Source of the DNA: Psychroserpens luteus | Lineage (GTDB): Bacteria; Bacteroidota; Bacteroidia; Flavobacteriales; Flavobacteriaceae | DNA: 64,000 bases | NCBI RefSeq assembly: GCF_015319355.1 | Contig: NZ_JADILU010000007.1 | Coordinates: 62,001-126,000, forward strand | Reading direction: 5' to 3' | In this document: piece after piece, positions 43,451 through 52,770 of the stretch | How positions within the stretch are numbered: position 1 is the first letter of the stretch | Layout: the number at the start of each line of letters is the position of its first letter | Program-made: the position numbers and the translations under genes | The notes under the pieces: generated by a model | What the model was told of the DNA's origin: nothing | Databases searched by the model: none | The model's input: the letters and a program-made list of their open reading frames with translations, nothing else

Positions 43451-44830
43451 TTATAATGATTTATAGATATACATCACACGCTCAGAATTATCAATCGCTA
43501 CTTTTTCTACTAGAGAAAAGTATTTAGAATAACTGGACTCAAAATTATCAATGTTATAAAAATCAAAATGGGTTTTGAATTCACCCTTTGTATTTAATAA
43601 ACGTTGTACCCAAGAGTCATTTCTCTTCGGAAATTCTATAATTAGATGTTTAGAGAAGGTTGAGAAAAATTCAGCAGACATCTCAAAAGGAATATTACCG
43701 CTTAACGTCGTATGATGAATAACAGCTAAAGCCATGGTTACATCTGGTGCATAAGCTTTTATTCTTTTTAAGAATGAATCTCTTTCTTTATTATTAAATC
43801 CAATATTTGCTGACGGATTTAAAACATCAAAAACAAAAGGCAACATATAGGTTTCTTTATGCGTCTTTACATAGTTATGATTGGCATCAACAGCATTATA
43901 ATCTATATCACAAACCAAAGCTTCATGCAACTCGTGTTTTATTTTTCTAACAAAAGTACCATCATTACCTCCAACATCAATAACTGTTTTAGCCTCTAAT
44001 TGCTTAATCCATCCATCAATAATCGTAGCTTTTTGATCAAAAGCATCATTGGCATAATTGGTTTTTTCATAATAATTTCCCCATTCACTAGAGGTTTTCA
44101 ATGACATTTTTTTTATAAAATCGTAAAGCCCTTTTATAATATTTAATTGTGCTTTTTTTGATAAAGTACTTTCTTTAGAGACTCCTTTATAATCTTCATT
44201 ATGTTTCTCTTCAAATTTAGCTAGCAAATGAATATTTGAATACAAAAAAGGATTCAATTTAGTTTTTAATGGTAACATAGATGATACCATTTTTATTGGG
44301 ACACCATCAATGAAACTATTCATTAATTTCAAGGATTCTAATCCGTTATATTTTGCTAATAATAATGGTCCAAAAAAATGAGATATAAATTGTTTGTATG
44401 CTCTCCAAGGCGAATTCTCCTTATAAAAATCAAATGATAATGTATCTATAAATACCATTTTACCTTTATAAAAAGTCACGTTAAATGCAGATGCATCTTT
44501 TAATGAAAAGCCATTCTCTAAAGCAAATTTTTGAATTTTTAAAGTTAATAAAGCAGCTTCCTTATATTGGTTAAAACTCCATTCATAAGGGTAATTCATG
44601 AATGAGATTTGTTCTGGCTGGATTATAATTTCTTCACTAGAAGCAAATAGTTCCTCATGCAAAATCAATAAACCTGCATTTTGCAGTTTCTTAAAAAAAC
44701 TTGATGATTTAAGTGCTTTATATGGCTTGAAATATAGCGGAGAAATCGAACGTTTTACAATACCTTGATCTACAAATATAAAACCAGAGGGATCTCTAAA
44801 TGATGAAGGATGTCTATTGTTGCTTATCAC
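43451..44830 (-). CDS. SAM-dependent methyltransferase with N-terminal kinase-like region
   Basis: A 459-residue protein. The C-terminal half holds a Rossmann methyltransferase (TVIDVGGNDGTFVRKI, LVCDIDYNAVDANH, VTMALAVIHHTTLSGN). The N-terminal half (about 1-230) contains GFSLKDASAFNVTFYKGKMVFIDTLSFDF, which recalls the kinase-like N-domain of NoeA-type nodulation proteins. It probably methylates a surface glycan. It overlaps the small membrane protein gene upstream by 17 bases and precedes the sulfatase-fold gene by two. Confidence 0.78.
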   Translation of the reverse strand: MISNNRHPSSFRDPSGFIFVDQGIVKRSISPLYFKPYKALKSSSFFKKLQNAGLLILHEELFASSEEIIIQPEQISFMNYPYEWSFNQYKEAALLTLKIQKFALENGFSLKDASAFNVTFYKGKMVFIDTLSFDFYKENSPWRAYKQFISHFFGPLLLAKYNGLESLKLMNSFIDGVPIKMVSSMLPLKTKLNPFLYSNIHLLAKFEEKHNEDYKGVSKESTLSKKAQLNIIKGLYDFIKKMSLKTSSEWGNYYEKTNYANDAFDQKATIIDGWIKQLEAKTVIDVGGNDGTFVRKIKHELHEALVCDIDYNAVDANHNYVKTHKETYMLPFVFDVLNPSANIGFNNKERDSFLKRIKAYAPDVTMALAVIHHTTLSGNIPFEMSAEFFSTFSKHLIIEFPKRNDSWVQRLLNTKGEFKTHFDFYNIDNFESSYSKYFSLVEKVAIDNSERVMYIYKSL

Positions 44831-45029
44831 TAGTTGATTTACTTTCTATATCAGAATCTTTTACATCAATGTCATCAAATACATCATCATTAGGTTTAGA
44901 AATTCCTAAAAACAATTTTATCTTATACAAAAGGTTTTTAGAAAAGAGTAACACACCTGCAACTGCTGCAACAATAGCCTGAATAATCATTGCTCCTAAA
45001 CCTGGATCAAAATATAGAAAATGTGTCAT
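44814..45029 (-). CDS. small membrane protein heading the methyltransferase/sulfatase unit
   Basis: A 71-residue protein (starting MTHFLYFDPGLGAMIIQAI) with one or two membrane segments (about residues 8-35) and a very acidic, Asp/Ser-rich tail. I use ATG 45029 rather than 45056 because the downstream sequence matches small proteins of this kind. Its end overlaps the methyltransferase start by 17 bases. The function is unknown; a role in a membrane complex with the next two genes is inference. Confidence 0.6.
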   Translation of the reverse strand: MTHFLYFDPGLGAMIIQAIVAAVAGVLLFSKNLLYKIKLFLGISKPNDDVFDDIDVKDSDIESKSTSDKQQ

Positions 45030-45053
45030 CTGTAAATTTTTATAAATATAAAA

Positions 45054-45080
45054 CAAAAAAAGGAATCCAATATGGATTCC
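45054..45080 (-). terminator. terminator of typA
   Basis: GGAATCCA (45062-45069) pairs with TGGATTCC (45073-45080) around a three-base loop. Read on the minus strand the stem is followed by a run of T, 25 bases beyond the typA stop, so it separates typA from the glycan operon. Confidence 0.8.
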
Positions 45081-45104
45081 CTTTTTTCTATTATGTAAAT
45101 AAGA

Positions 45105-46904
45105 TTATTTATTCTTATTACGTTTACGATCAGTTTCTGAAAGATGTATCTTACGTAATCTTAAAAAGTTAGGAGTTACTTCAACATACTCATCTTTTTG
45201 TATATACTCTAAAGCTTCCTCTAAAGAAAACTTGATTGCAGGTACAATCTTAGCTTTATCATCTGCTCCAGAAGAACGAACATTACTCATCTTTTTAGTT
45301 TTAGTAATATTCACAGCCATATCATCACCACGAGAATTCTCTCCAATCACTTGACCTTCATAAATATCTTCACCTGGATCTACGAAAAACTTACCTCTAT
45401 CTTGTAATTTATCAATTGAGTAAGGAATTGCTTGACCTTTTTCCATAGAAACTAAAGAACCATTTTGACGTTCTGGAATTCCTCCTCTAAGCGGTTGGTA
45501 TTCTTTAAAACGGTGAGCCATAATTGCTTCACCTTGAGTTGCAGTTAATAATTGGTTACGTAAACCAATAATACCTCTAGAAGGTACCATAAATTCACAA
45601 ACCATACGATCACCTTTAGCAACCATGCTTAACATTTCACCTTTACGCATTGTTACCATTTCAATAGCTTTACCAGACACTGTTTCTGGTAAATCAATTG
45701 TCATTTCTTCAATAGGCTCACATTTAACACCATCAATTTCTTTAATGATTACTTGAGGTTGTCCAATTTGCATTTCATAACCTTCACGACGCATCGTTTC
45801 AATTAAAACAGACAAGTGTAATACTCCACGTCCAAAAACCATGAATTTATCTGCACTATCCGTATCTTCTACTTTAAGCGCTAAGTTTTTTTCTAATTCT
45901 TTAGCTAAACGATCCTTAATATGACGAGATGTTACATATTTTCCATCTTGCCCAAAGAAAGGCGAATCATTAATGGTAAACAACATACTCATTGTTGGCT
46001 CGTCAATATTGATAGTTTTTAGACCTTCAGGAGCTTCCCAATCGGCAACAGTATCACCAATTTCAAATCCTTCTAATCCAACTATTGCGCAAATATCTCC
46101 AGTTTGTACACTCTCAACCTTTAAACGACCTAAACCTTCAAAAACATGAAGTTCTTTTATTTTTGATTTTACTATACTTTTATCACGTTTTACTAAAGAG
46201 ATATTTTGTCCTGTTTTTAACTCTCCACGAGTTAAACGTCCAATAGCAATACGACCTGTAAATGATGAGAAATCAAGTGATGTAATTAGCATCTGCGTTG
46301 TTCCTTCTGTAATTGTTGGCGCAGGAATATGCTCAATAACCATATCTAAAAGTGGCTCGATATTCTCTGTTTCATCTTTCCAATCGTCACTCATCCAATT
46401 GTTCTTTGCTGAACCGTAAACTGTTGGAAAATCTAATTGCCATTCTTCTGCTCCAAGCTCAAACATTAAGTCAAATACTTTCTCATGAACTTCGTCAGGA
46501 GTACAGTTTTCTTTATCAACTTTGTTTATAACTACACAAGGTTTTAAACCTAAATCAATAGCTTTTTGTAAAACAAAACGTGTTTGAGGCATAGGGCCTT
46601 CAAACGCATCTACTAATAATAAAACACCATCTGCCATATTTAATACACGCTCTACTTCACCTCCAAAATCGGCGTGACCAGGTGTATCAATAATATTGAT
46701 TTTAGTATCTTTATAAATTACAGATACATTTTTAGATGTAATTGTAATTCCCCTTTCACGTTCAAGATCGTTGTTATCTAGGATTAAATCACCAGTATTC
46801 TGGTTTTCTCTAAATAATTGACAGTGATACATGATTTTATCAACCAAAGTAGTTTTACCGTGATCAACGTGTGCAATAATTGCAATGTTTTTAATATTAG
46901 CCAT
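45105..46904 (-). CDS. typA: translational GTPase TypA/BipA
   Basis: A 599-residue translation GTPase. G1 is AHVDHGKT (11-18), G3 DTPGH (73-77), and G4 NKVD (127-130). The RGITIT switch I and the EF-G-like domains follow. The C-terminal GRGVLHLSVLIETMRREGYEMQIG and EYVEVTPNFLRLRK are unique to BipA. It binds the ribosome and supports growth and assembly at low temperature or stress. It is a single gene with a perfect -7 box and a strong terminator, convergent with nothing. Confidence 0.97.
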   Translation of the reverse strand: MANIKNIAIIAHVDHGKTTLVDKIMYHCQLFRENQNTGDLILDNNDLERERGITITSKNVSVIYKDTKINIIDTPGHADFGGEVERVLNMADGVLLLVDAFEGPMPQTRFVLQKAIDLGLKPCVVINKVDKENCTPDEVHEKVFDLMFELGAEEWQLDFPTVYGSAKNNWMSDDWKDETENIEPLLDMVIEHIPAPTITEGTTQMLITSLDFSSFTGRIAIGRLTRGELKTGQNISLVKRDKSIVKSKIKELHVFEGLGRLKVESVQTGDICAIVGLEGFEIGDTVADWEAPEGLKTINIDEPTMSMLFTINDSPFFGQDGKYVTSRHIKDRLAKELEKNLALKVEDTDSADKFMVFGRGVLHLSVLIETMRREGYEMQIGQPQVIIKEIDGVKCEPIEEMTIDLPETVSGKAIEMVTMRKGEMLSMVAKGDRMVCEFMVPSRGIIGLRNQLLTATQGEAIMAHRFKEYQPLRGGIPERQNGSLVSMEKGQAIPYSIDKLQDRGKFFVDPGEDIYEGQVIGENSRGDDMAVNITKTKKMSNVRSSGADDKAKIVPAIKFSLEEALEYIQKDEYVEVTPNFLRLRKIHLSETDRKRNKNK

Positions 46905-46928
46905 AATAGACGCCTTGTTTTAAGCGTG

Positions 46929-46936
46929 CAAAGGTA
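46929..46936 (-). promoter_or_regulatory. -7 box of typA
   Basis: The minus strand reads TACCTTTG, a perfect TAnnTTTG, 24 bases before the ATG at 46904. Confidence 0.65.
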
Positions 46937-47227
46937 CGTTAATTTCTGTAAAAAATCTTATACTTGTATAATTATTAAAATTGTGATTTTATTAAGTTCT
47001 TCGGAAGGTTCTTAAACTCTACACTTTAAACCTAACCAATTGATAATTAAACATTTTAAGTTAAAGTCTTCAAGTGTTAAAATTTCCGAAGCTTTAGTTA
47101 ATAAAATGTTATACTCCTATAATAGGATAATTTCTAGTCGTATCTTTCGTTAACTTAATGATTAATAGTAAATAGCCTCCTGAAAACCAACCATTTTTAG
47201 GCAATTTACATCTGAAACCCACAACAG
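46937..47227. other. intergenic region between typA and a small membrane gene
   Basis: No gene is visible. It contains two copies of the over-represented octamer in opposite orientations (46999 and 47084). A TATCTTTC box at 47141-47148 may be a promoter of the next gene. Confidence 0.45.
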
Positions 47228-47587
47228 ATGGAAACAATTAGTAAATATTCAAAATTTGTACCTTACTTCTATTTTTTAGCGGTAATCATATATTGGTTCA
47301 CAGATGTCAACCAAAGTAATGGCTTAACCGCCTACCCTATTCTCTTATTTGGAATTCCATTTTTATGGCAATTATTTAAACCAAATAAGAAACTCAATTT
47401 CACACTAGGCATCACCTTTGTGTGTTTATCATCATACTTGATTCTAGCATACTTATCTAGTATTTTTAATATCGTGAACCTATCAAATTCAGCAAAACAG
47501 TTTATGGTTTATGGTGGCATCTTCGTTATTGCTAATTTTGTCATGGCATTATGGATGATTAGAAATAGTCTTAATAGAAGCTTCTAA
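47228..47587 (+). CDS. small four-helix membrane protein, unknown function
   Basis: A 119-residue protein with four hydrophobic helices (about 10-25, 38-50, 56-80, 92-112) and short loops. No catalytic or transport motif is visible and I do not recognise the family. The downstream kdsA has its own promoter, so linkage is uncertain. Small membrane proteins beside kdsA occur in several Flavobacteria. Confidence 0.6.
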   Translation: METISKYSKFVPYFYFLAVIIYWFTDVNQSNGLTAYPILLFGIPFLWQLFKPNKKLNFTLGITFVCLSSYLILAYLSSIFNIVNLSNSAKQFMVYGGIFVIANFVMALWMIRNSLNRSF

Positions 47588-47603
47588 TCCCAGTAGTGAT
47601 TTG

Positions 47604-47611
47604 TACCTTTG
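47604..47611 (+). promoter_or_regulatory. -7 box of kdsA
   Basis: TACCTTTG, a perfect TAnnTTTG, 27 bases before the kdsA ATG. Confidence 0.6.
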
Positions 47612-47638
47612 CTGCTGAAATTTTAAATTTTCAAGCAT

Positions 47639-48457
47639 ATGCAATTATCTGATGTTCCTAAACTGAAACACACAAACTCAAATAACTTCTTCTTACTTTG
47701 TGGACCTTGTGCCATTGAAAGTGAAGATATGGCTATGCGTATTGCCGAAAAGGTGCTTACGATTACAAATAAACTTGAAATTCCTTACATTTTTAAAGGC
47801 AGTTTTAAAAAAGCTAATAGAAGTAGAATTGATAGTTTTACTGGGATTGGTGATGAAAAAGCGCTTAAAATTCTTCAAAAGGTATCTCAAACATTTGATA
47901 TCCCAACAGTAACCGATATTCATGAAATCTCTGATGCTGAAAAAGCTGCAGAATATGTTGATATACTTCAAATTCCTGCATTTTTAGTTCGCCAAACAGA
48001 TTTAGTGGTTGCTGCTGCAAAAACGGGAAAAGTGGTCAACTTGAAAAAAGGTCAATTTATGAGCCCAGAAGCGATGAAACATGCGGTTCAAAAAGTTAAA
48101 GATTCTGGGAGCGACAAAGCATGGATTACAGATCGTGGCACCATGTTTGGCTACCAAGATATGATTGTAGACTTTAGAGGCATTCCTACAATGCGAGAAT
48201 ATGCTCCTACGGTTTTAGATGTCACACATTCTTTACAACAACCTAACCAAAGTATTGGAGTTACAGGTGGACGACCAGATATGATAGAAACTATTGCCAG
48301 AGCTGGTATTGTAAATAATGTAGATGGTCTATTTATTGAAACACATTTTGATCCTGCTAATGCTAAAAGCGATGGCGCAAATATGTTGCACCTAGATAAC
48401 CTTGAACACTTATTAACCAACTTGGTTGCAATTAGAAAAACTATAAATTCTCTTTAA
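47639..48457 (+). CDS. kdsA: 3-deoxy-8-phosphooctulonate synthase (KDO8P synthase)
   Basis: A 272-residue TIM-barrel aldolase close to the standard length. FFLLCGPCAIESEDMAMRIA, FKGSFKKANRSRIDSFTGIG, DILQIPAFLVRQTDLVVAAA, WITDRGTMFGYQDMIVDFRG and ETHFDPANAKSDGANML are signature motifs. It condenses phosphoenolpyruvate with arabinose-5-phosphate to make KDO-8-phosphate for lipopolysaccharide core. Transcribed alone from a good promoter. Confidence 0.96.
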   Translation: MQLSDVPKLKHTNSNNFFLLCGPCAIESEDMAMRIAEKVLTITNKLEIPYIFKGSFKKANRSRIDSFTGIGDEKALKILQKVSQTFDIPTVTDIHEISDAEKAAEYVDILQIPAFLVRQTDLVVAAAKTGKVVNLKKGQFMSPEAMKHAVQKVKDSGSDKAWITDRGTMFGYQDMIVDFRGIPTMREYAPTVLDVTHSLQQPNQSIGVTGGRPDMIETIARAGIVNNVDGLFIETHFDPANAKSDGANMLHLDNLEHLLTNLVAIRKTINSL

Positions 48458-48518
48458 TTTTTAAGTATTCTCTTTTTTATACGACTCACATATTTATACA
48501 AACAAATAGAATTACTTA

Positions 48519-49379
48519 ATGAGAATTAAATCAACTAAGCTTTTAATTTTACTTATTACAAGCTTAACTATCAATAATATTGGTGCTCAAGATGTAGATG
48601 TTAAAAAATATACGTCAACTAATAAAGGTAAGTTTTTTATAAGTTGGGGAGGAAATAGAGAATCCTTTTCAAAGTCTGATATTAGATTTCAAGGTGATAA
48701 TTATGATTTTACAATCAAAGATGCATCTGCAGTAGACAAACCAAAAGGCTGGCATATTGATTATGCAAATCCAACGAGAATGACAATCCCTCAAACGAAC
48801 TTTAGACTCGGTTACTATATTTCAGATCATTACACTATATCATTAAATGTTGACCACATGAAATATGTAATGGTAGATAATCAAACAAAAGTTATTGATG
48901 GTTATATTGATTTACCAGACACTGAAGTTGGAAGTGAGTTTAACGGTACTTATGACAATGATGCTACTTTTGTATCTGAAGATTTTCTAATATTTGAACA
49001 TACTAACGGTTTGAATTATGTGTACGCAGAATTCTCCAGAGTAGATGATATTTCAAAGCTTTTTGGCATTCAAAATACAGACATTTTTCAGTTGAATATT
49101 ACTGAAGGTGTTGGTGGAGGAGTTTTATACCCAAAAACAAATACAACATTATTAAAAAAAGATCGCTATGATGAATTTCATCTTGCTGGTTATGGTGTAT
49201 CTTTAAATGTTGGGCTTAATTTCACCTTTTTTAAGCACTTTTATATCCAAACAGATTTAAGAGGTGGTTTCATCAACATGAATGATATAAGAACAACCAG
49301 TAACACTAATGAAAAAGCATCTCAGCATTTTCTATTTTTACAACGTGTAATTTCTATTGGTGGAATTTTTAGACTATAA
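48519..49379 (+). CDS. outer-membrane beta-barrel protein, unknown function
   Basis: A 286-residue precursor with a signal peptide (about 1-23, ending IGA|Q) and a beta-rich body with alternating hydrophobic residues (KGKFFISWGGN, FRLGYYISDHYTISLNVDHM, VGLNFTFFKHFYIQTDLRGGF, ending ISIGGIFRL). The final strand ending in an aromatic/Leu residue is typical of small outer-membrane barrels. No transport motif is visible. The acetyltransferase gene follows after three bases and may be cotranscribed. Confidence 0.68.
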   Translation: MRIKSTKLLILLITSLTINNIGAQDVDVKKYTSTNKGKFFISWGGNRESFSKSDIRFQGDNYDFTIKDASAVDKPKGWHIDYANPTRMTIPQTNFRLGYYISDHYTISLNVDHMKYVMVDNQTKVIDGYIDLPDTEVGSEFNGTYDNDATFVSEDFLIFEHTNGLNYVYAEFSRVDDISKLFGIQNTDIFQLNITEGVGGGVLYPKTNTTLLKKDRYDEFHLAGYGVSLNVGLNFTFFKHFYIQTDLRGGFINMNDIRTTSNTNEKASQHFLFLQRVISIGGIFRL

Positions 49380-49382
49380 ATT

Positions 49383-49856
49383 ATGATAAAAGATATAGAA
49401 ATTAGAGAAGCAATATTGGACGATTTACCAGAAATCACTTCAATTTTTAGAGATACGGTTCGTGCTATAAATAGTAGAGATTATTCTGAAACACAAATAG
49501 AAATCTGGTCATCTGGAGCAGACGACACAGAAATTTGGGAAGAACGTATTAATAATCTTTATTTTATTGTGGCCGAGTATAGGAATGAAATTGTTGGTTT
49601 TGCTCACGTGACCAAAGGTTGCCATTTGGATGGAATTTATGTTCATAAAAACTACCAAAGACGAACAATTGGCTCTAAATTATTACGTATTGTAGAATCT
49701 CAAATCATGGCAGAAGGTTATGAAGTCATAAATGCAGATTCTAGTATAACTTCAGTTGATTTTTTTGATTCTCACTACTTTGAACAAATCAAAAAACAAA
49801 AGAAATCATATAAAGGCAAGGGATTTGCTTATTCCATTTTCTCTAAAGAATTATAA
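49383..49856 (+). CDS. GNAT family N-acetyltransferase
   Basis: A 157-residue GNAT. Strand beta4 and the acetyl-CoA loop are visible in VGFAHVTKGCHLDGIYVHKNYQRRTIGSKLLRIVESQI, the QRRTIG loop being the pyrophosphate-binding site. The substrate is unknown. It directly follows the barrel gene and is convergent with the DUF1801 gene, three bases apart. Confidence 0.82.
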   Translation: MIKDIEIREAILDDLPEITSIFRDTVRAINSRDYSETQIEIWSSGADDTEIWEERINNLYFIVAEYRNEIVGFAHVTKGCHLDGIYVHKNYQRRTIGSKLLRIVESQIMAEGYEVINADSSITSVDFFDSHYFEQIKKQKKSYKGKGFAYSIFSKEL

Positions 49857-49859
49857 CTC

Positions 49860-50219
49860 TTATTTTAAGAACGAGTTATTCTTATGCTTTTCTACTTCTT
49901 TTAGGATATTGATGAATAATTGATCATCAATATCATCTAAGGATTTGTAACGCATGGATTTGACTACTTTCCTGTTTTCAGAAACCATATGCTCTGTATA
50001 TTTTGTCAAATGTGCCGAATGCCAAAAACCAACATCTACATAATCTTTACTTTGGTTTAAATAGCATATTGGGCGCTTTTCTATATAATAACAAGGCAAT
50101 TTCCATTTGTATTCTAAATGAGACTCAGGAAATGTATGCTCAATTAGTATTTGTAAATGCAACAGTATGGATTTAAAAGGCTCATGCTGTTTAAGTATGT
50201 ATTCTTCTGCTGGTTTCAT
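49860..50219 (-). CDS. DUF1801 domain protein
   Basis: A 119-residue protein. The segment EYILKQHEPFKSILLHLQILIEHTFPESHLEYKWKLPCYYIEKRPICYL, with YVDVGFWHSAHL, is the DUF1801 / YdhG-like fold, a family of unknown function. It is a single gene converging on the acetyltransferase, with the divergent membrane-protein operon about 90 bases to the right. Confidence 0.82.
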   Translation of the reverse strand: MKPAEEYILKQHEPFKSILLHLQILIEHTFPESHLEYKWKLPCYYIEKRPICYLNQSKDYVDVGFWHSAHLTKYTEHMVSENRKVVKSMRYKSLDDIDDQLFINILKEVEKHKNNSFLK

Positions 50220-50284
50220 TATAACTAAGTTGAGTATTTCAAAATTAACAAAAATTTATCTCGTTTTATTCAATTAAATTTATT

Positions 50285-50303
50285 TACTTTGTATTTCAAA
50301 GTA
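50285..50303. promoter_or_regulatory. operator-like inverted repeat TACTTTG-n5-CAAAGTA, site 1
   Basis: TACTTTG (50285-50291) and CAAAGTA (50297-50303) flank TATTT, eight bases before the ATG at 50311. The same arms occur at 51314-51332 with the complementary spacer AAATA. TACTTTG also resembles a -7 box one base short. A winged-helix regulator is encoded between the two sites. Confidence 0.65.
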
Positions 50304-50310
50304 CTTTTAT

Positions 50311-50943
50311 ATGGACTCAAATAATTATTTAAAAGATATTTCAGAAATAAAAAACATGATGAATAAATCGTCAAGGTTTTTATCTATTAGTGGATTATCT
50401 GGAATACTCGCAGGCATATACGCACTCATTGGAGCCTATTTAGGTTATCGTATCATTTACGCTAACAACATTATTACCATTGATGGCTATCGTACTTTGA
50501 TTTTAACCGAAAATCGCATCATTCAAATTTTTATAATAGCATTTTCAGTGGTTGCACTAGCTATGATGACTGGGATTGTTTTGAGTTACTCTAAAGCTAA
50601 GACACAGAATGAAAGTCTGTGGGATTCAACTTCAAAACGTTTATTGATTAATTTTGCAATTCCGTTAGTAACTGGCGGATTGTTTATACTTATATTAATG
50701 GATAAAGGCGTTTATGCTTTTGTAGCACCACTCACTATGATTTTTTATGGTTTGGCGTTAATCAATGCTAGTAAATACACTTTAGGATATGTAAGGTCAC
50801 TGGGAATAACGATGTTGATTGTTGGCTTAATATCTACTTACTTTTTGGGCTACGGATTGTTTTTTTGGGCTTTGGGTTTTGGTGTTTGCCATATTATCTA
50901 CGGAACAATTATGCACTTTAAATACGATAGAGTTAATAAGTAA
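50311..50943 (+). CDS. six-helix membrane protein of a regulator pair
   Basis: A 210-residue protein with about six hydrophobic helices and a short hydrophilic N-terminus (DISEIKNMMNKSSRFLSISG). I do not recognise a known enzyme or transporter. It precedes the winged-helix regulator gene by 57 bases, and the pair seems to be one transcription unit under the operator site at 50285. In related genomes such membrane proteins often accompany this type of regulator; function is unknown. Confidence 0.6.
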   Translation: MDSNNYLKDISEIKNMMNKSSRFLSISGLSGILAGIYALIGAYLGYRIIYANNIITIDGYRTLILTENRIIQIFIIAFSVVALAMMTGIVLSYSKAKTQNESLWDSTSKRLLINFAIPLVTGGLFILILMDKGVYAFVAPLTMIFYGLALINASKYTLGYVRSLGITMLIVGLISTYFLGYGLFFWALGFGVCHIIYGTIMHFKYDRVNK

Positions 50944-51000
50944 AATCATTTTGAACTTAAGTTTTAACTAACTTTAATTTTTAAACACTAAATATTATAA

Positions 51001-51297
51001 GTGAGCATCATAACTAACATTAACAAAGCATTTGATCATCGTATAAGACTAGGTATTATGTCCATTCTTATGGTTAATGAATATGCAGATTTCAATATGC
51101 TGAAAGAATTGTTAGGAGCTACAGATGGTAATCTAGCAAGCCATACCAAAGCCTTAGAAAAAGAAGCATATATCACTGTTGAAAAACAATTTATTGGTAG
51201 AAAACCAAACACACGTTACTCTGCTTCACAATTAGGTAAAGCAGAATTTAAGAAACATATTGAAGCACTAGAAAAATTAATACACAAAGGACAATAG
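51001..51297 (+). CDS. winged-helix transcriptional regulator (MarR/ArsR-like, HTH_34 type)
   Basis: A 98-residue DNA-binding protein. NKAFDHRIRLGIMSILMVNEYADFNMLKELLGATDGNLASHTKALEKEAYITVEKQFIGRKPNTRYSAS is a winged helix with recognition helix TDGNLASHTKALE and wing FIGRKPNTRYSAS. The start is GTG at 51001, since the first internal ATG (codon 20) would lose helix 1. It probably binds the TACTTTG-n5-CAAAGTA sites on both sides of its unit and controls itself and the operon starting at 51367. Confidence 0.82.
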   Translation: MSIITNINKAFDHRIRLGIMSILMVNEYADFNMLKELLGATDGNLASHTKALEKEAYITVEKQFIGRKPNTRYSASQLGKAEFKKHIEALEKLIHKGQ

Positions 51298-51313
51298 ATT
51301 TTTTTTACATATT

Positions 51314-51332
51314 TACTTTGAAATACAAAGTA
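51314..51332. promoter_or_regulatory. operator-like inverted repeat TACTTTG-n5-CAAAGTA, site 2
   Basis: TACTTTG (51314-51320), spacer AAATA, CAAAGTA (51326-51332), 34 bases before the DUF4173 gene. It is the exact reverse complement of site 1 at 50285. Confidence 0.65.
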
Positions 51333-51366
51333 CTTTACAACTACAAGAACCAATAAATATAAACTC

Positions 51367-52770
51367 ATGAAACAACTCGCAATCATTATCACTTCCCTAC
51401 TTTTTAGCATTCTCTTTTATGACAGAAGCATTGGACTAAACCTATCCATATTCTCTTTAATAACTATCGCTTTTCTTGTTTTTTATAATCCAATTAAATT
51501 CAAGAATAAAACAATATTACTTCATACGTTTGCCTATGTATTAACAGCGATATTTGTATTTATTAATCATTCTTATTTATCGGTTATAGCAAATTGCGCA
51601 GCGTTCTTTACGTTAGTTGGTACGGTTTCAGAAACCTCATCTTCTATTTATGTACAATGGTTTAATGGGATTTACACAACAATTGCAGGCATTATTCAGA
51701 GAAATTTTGATAAAAATGAAGACACCCAAAAAGTAAATTGGAAAAAAGATATTGATCTCGCTCATTGGGCAAAACTTATTGGTATTCCTTTAGTTTTTGT
51801 GATTGTATTCATTCTGCTTTATAAAAATGGAAATCCAATATTCAATGATTTAATTTCACAAATAAATTTTGACTTTATTAATATTCAATGGGTTCTCTTT
51901 ACCGTTTTAGGCTATTATTTATTTAATAATATTTCAAAACCTATCCAAGTTGAACCTGCAACTTCATTAGATTTAAAAACCGAAAATGAGTTATATAAAT
52001 CTGATCATTTTTCCGAAGAAAAACTAAAAAAGGAAAAGCAGTTAGGCACCACATTATTAGGACTATTAAACCTTTTATTGGTCTTTTATATTATCACAGA
52101 CGTGATGTCGCTCTCATCTATTGAAACCACAAAAGCATCTGAATTATCAAACCATGTTCATAGTGGGATTAACACATTAATCGCCTCAATCATCATCGCA
52201 ATTGGCATTATTCTTTACTTTTTTAGAGGAAATCTTAATTTTTATGCTGAAAACAGAACACTCAAAAACATCGCTTTTTCATGGATTATTCTTAACATCA
52301 TTCTAATCATTTTAATAACAATTAAAAATCAAATTTACATTACTTCATTTGGTTTGACTTATAAACGTATTGGAGTTCACATCTATATATTACTAACGTT
52401 TATTGGACTTGTAACAACATTCTTAAAAGTATTGAAGATTAAAAACCTTGCTTTTTTATTCCGAAGAAATACACAAATAGCATTTGTTGTGCTCATTGTT
52501 TGCAGCATGATCAATTGGGATGCTACCATCACCAAATACAACCTCACAAAAGCGAAAGCGTATGATGTTGATTACCTCATCAAATTAACCGACAGAAATG
52601 CTGTGATTCTCTATAATTTAAAAGATAACATAGTCATCTCTCAGGAAAATAAAAACAGAATTGAAACTAAATATAACAATTACATGTTGCATTTATCTCA
52701 ACGAGATTGGCAAGAATTTAATTATGAAATAGTAGCCAATTTAGAAAAACTTGATAAAACAAAAGACTAA
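51367..52770 (+). CDS. DUF4173 polytopic membrane protein
   Basis: A 467-residue protein with about ten to twelve membrane helices. The C-terminal NWDATITKYNLTKAKAYDVDYLIKLTDRNAVILYNL is the characteristic DUF4173/DUF4153 tail; FGLTYKRIGVHIYILLTFIGL is a conserved motif of this group. The function is unknown. Its TAA overlaps the next ATG at 52770. It begins a long operon of eight membrane-associated genes reaching 56378 and is preceded by operator site 2. Confidence 0.82.
   Translation: MKQLAIIITSLLFSILFYDRSIGLNLSIFSLITIAFLVFYNPIKFKNKTILLHTFAYVLTAIFVFINHSYLSVIANCAAFFTLVGTVSETSSSIYVQWFNGIYTTIAGIIQRNFDKNEDTQKVNWKKDIDLAHWAKLIGIPLVFVIVFILLYKNGNPIFNDLISQINFDFINIQWVLFTVLGYYLFNNISKPIQVEPATSLDLKTENELYKSDHFSEEKLKKEKQLGTTLLGLLNLLLVFYIITDVMSLSSIETTKASELSNHVHSGINTLIASIIIAIGIILYFFRGNLNFYAENRTLKNIAFSWIILNIILIILITIKNQIYITSFGLTYKRIGVHIYILLTFIGLVTTFLKVLKIKNLAFLFRRNTQIAFVVLIVCSMINWDATITKYNLTKAKAYDVDYLIKLTDRNAVILYNLKDNIVISQENKNRIETKYNNYMLHLSQRDWQEFNYEIVANLEKLDKTKD

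Noticed and set aside
47693-47971. Antisense ORFs inside kdsA and similar overlapping frames elsewhere
   Set aside because: They are shadows of well supported genes, with no family pattern and no start signals of their own.
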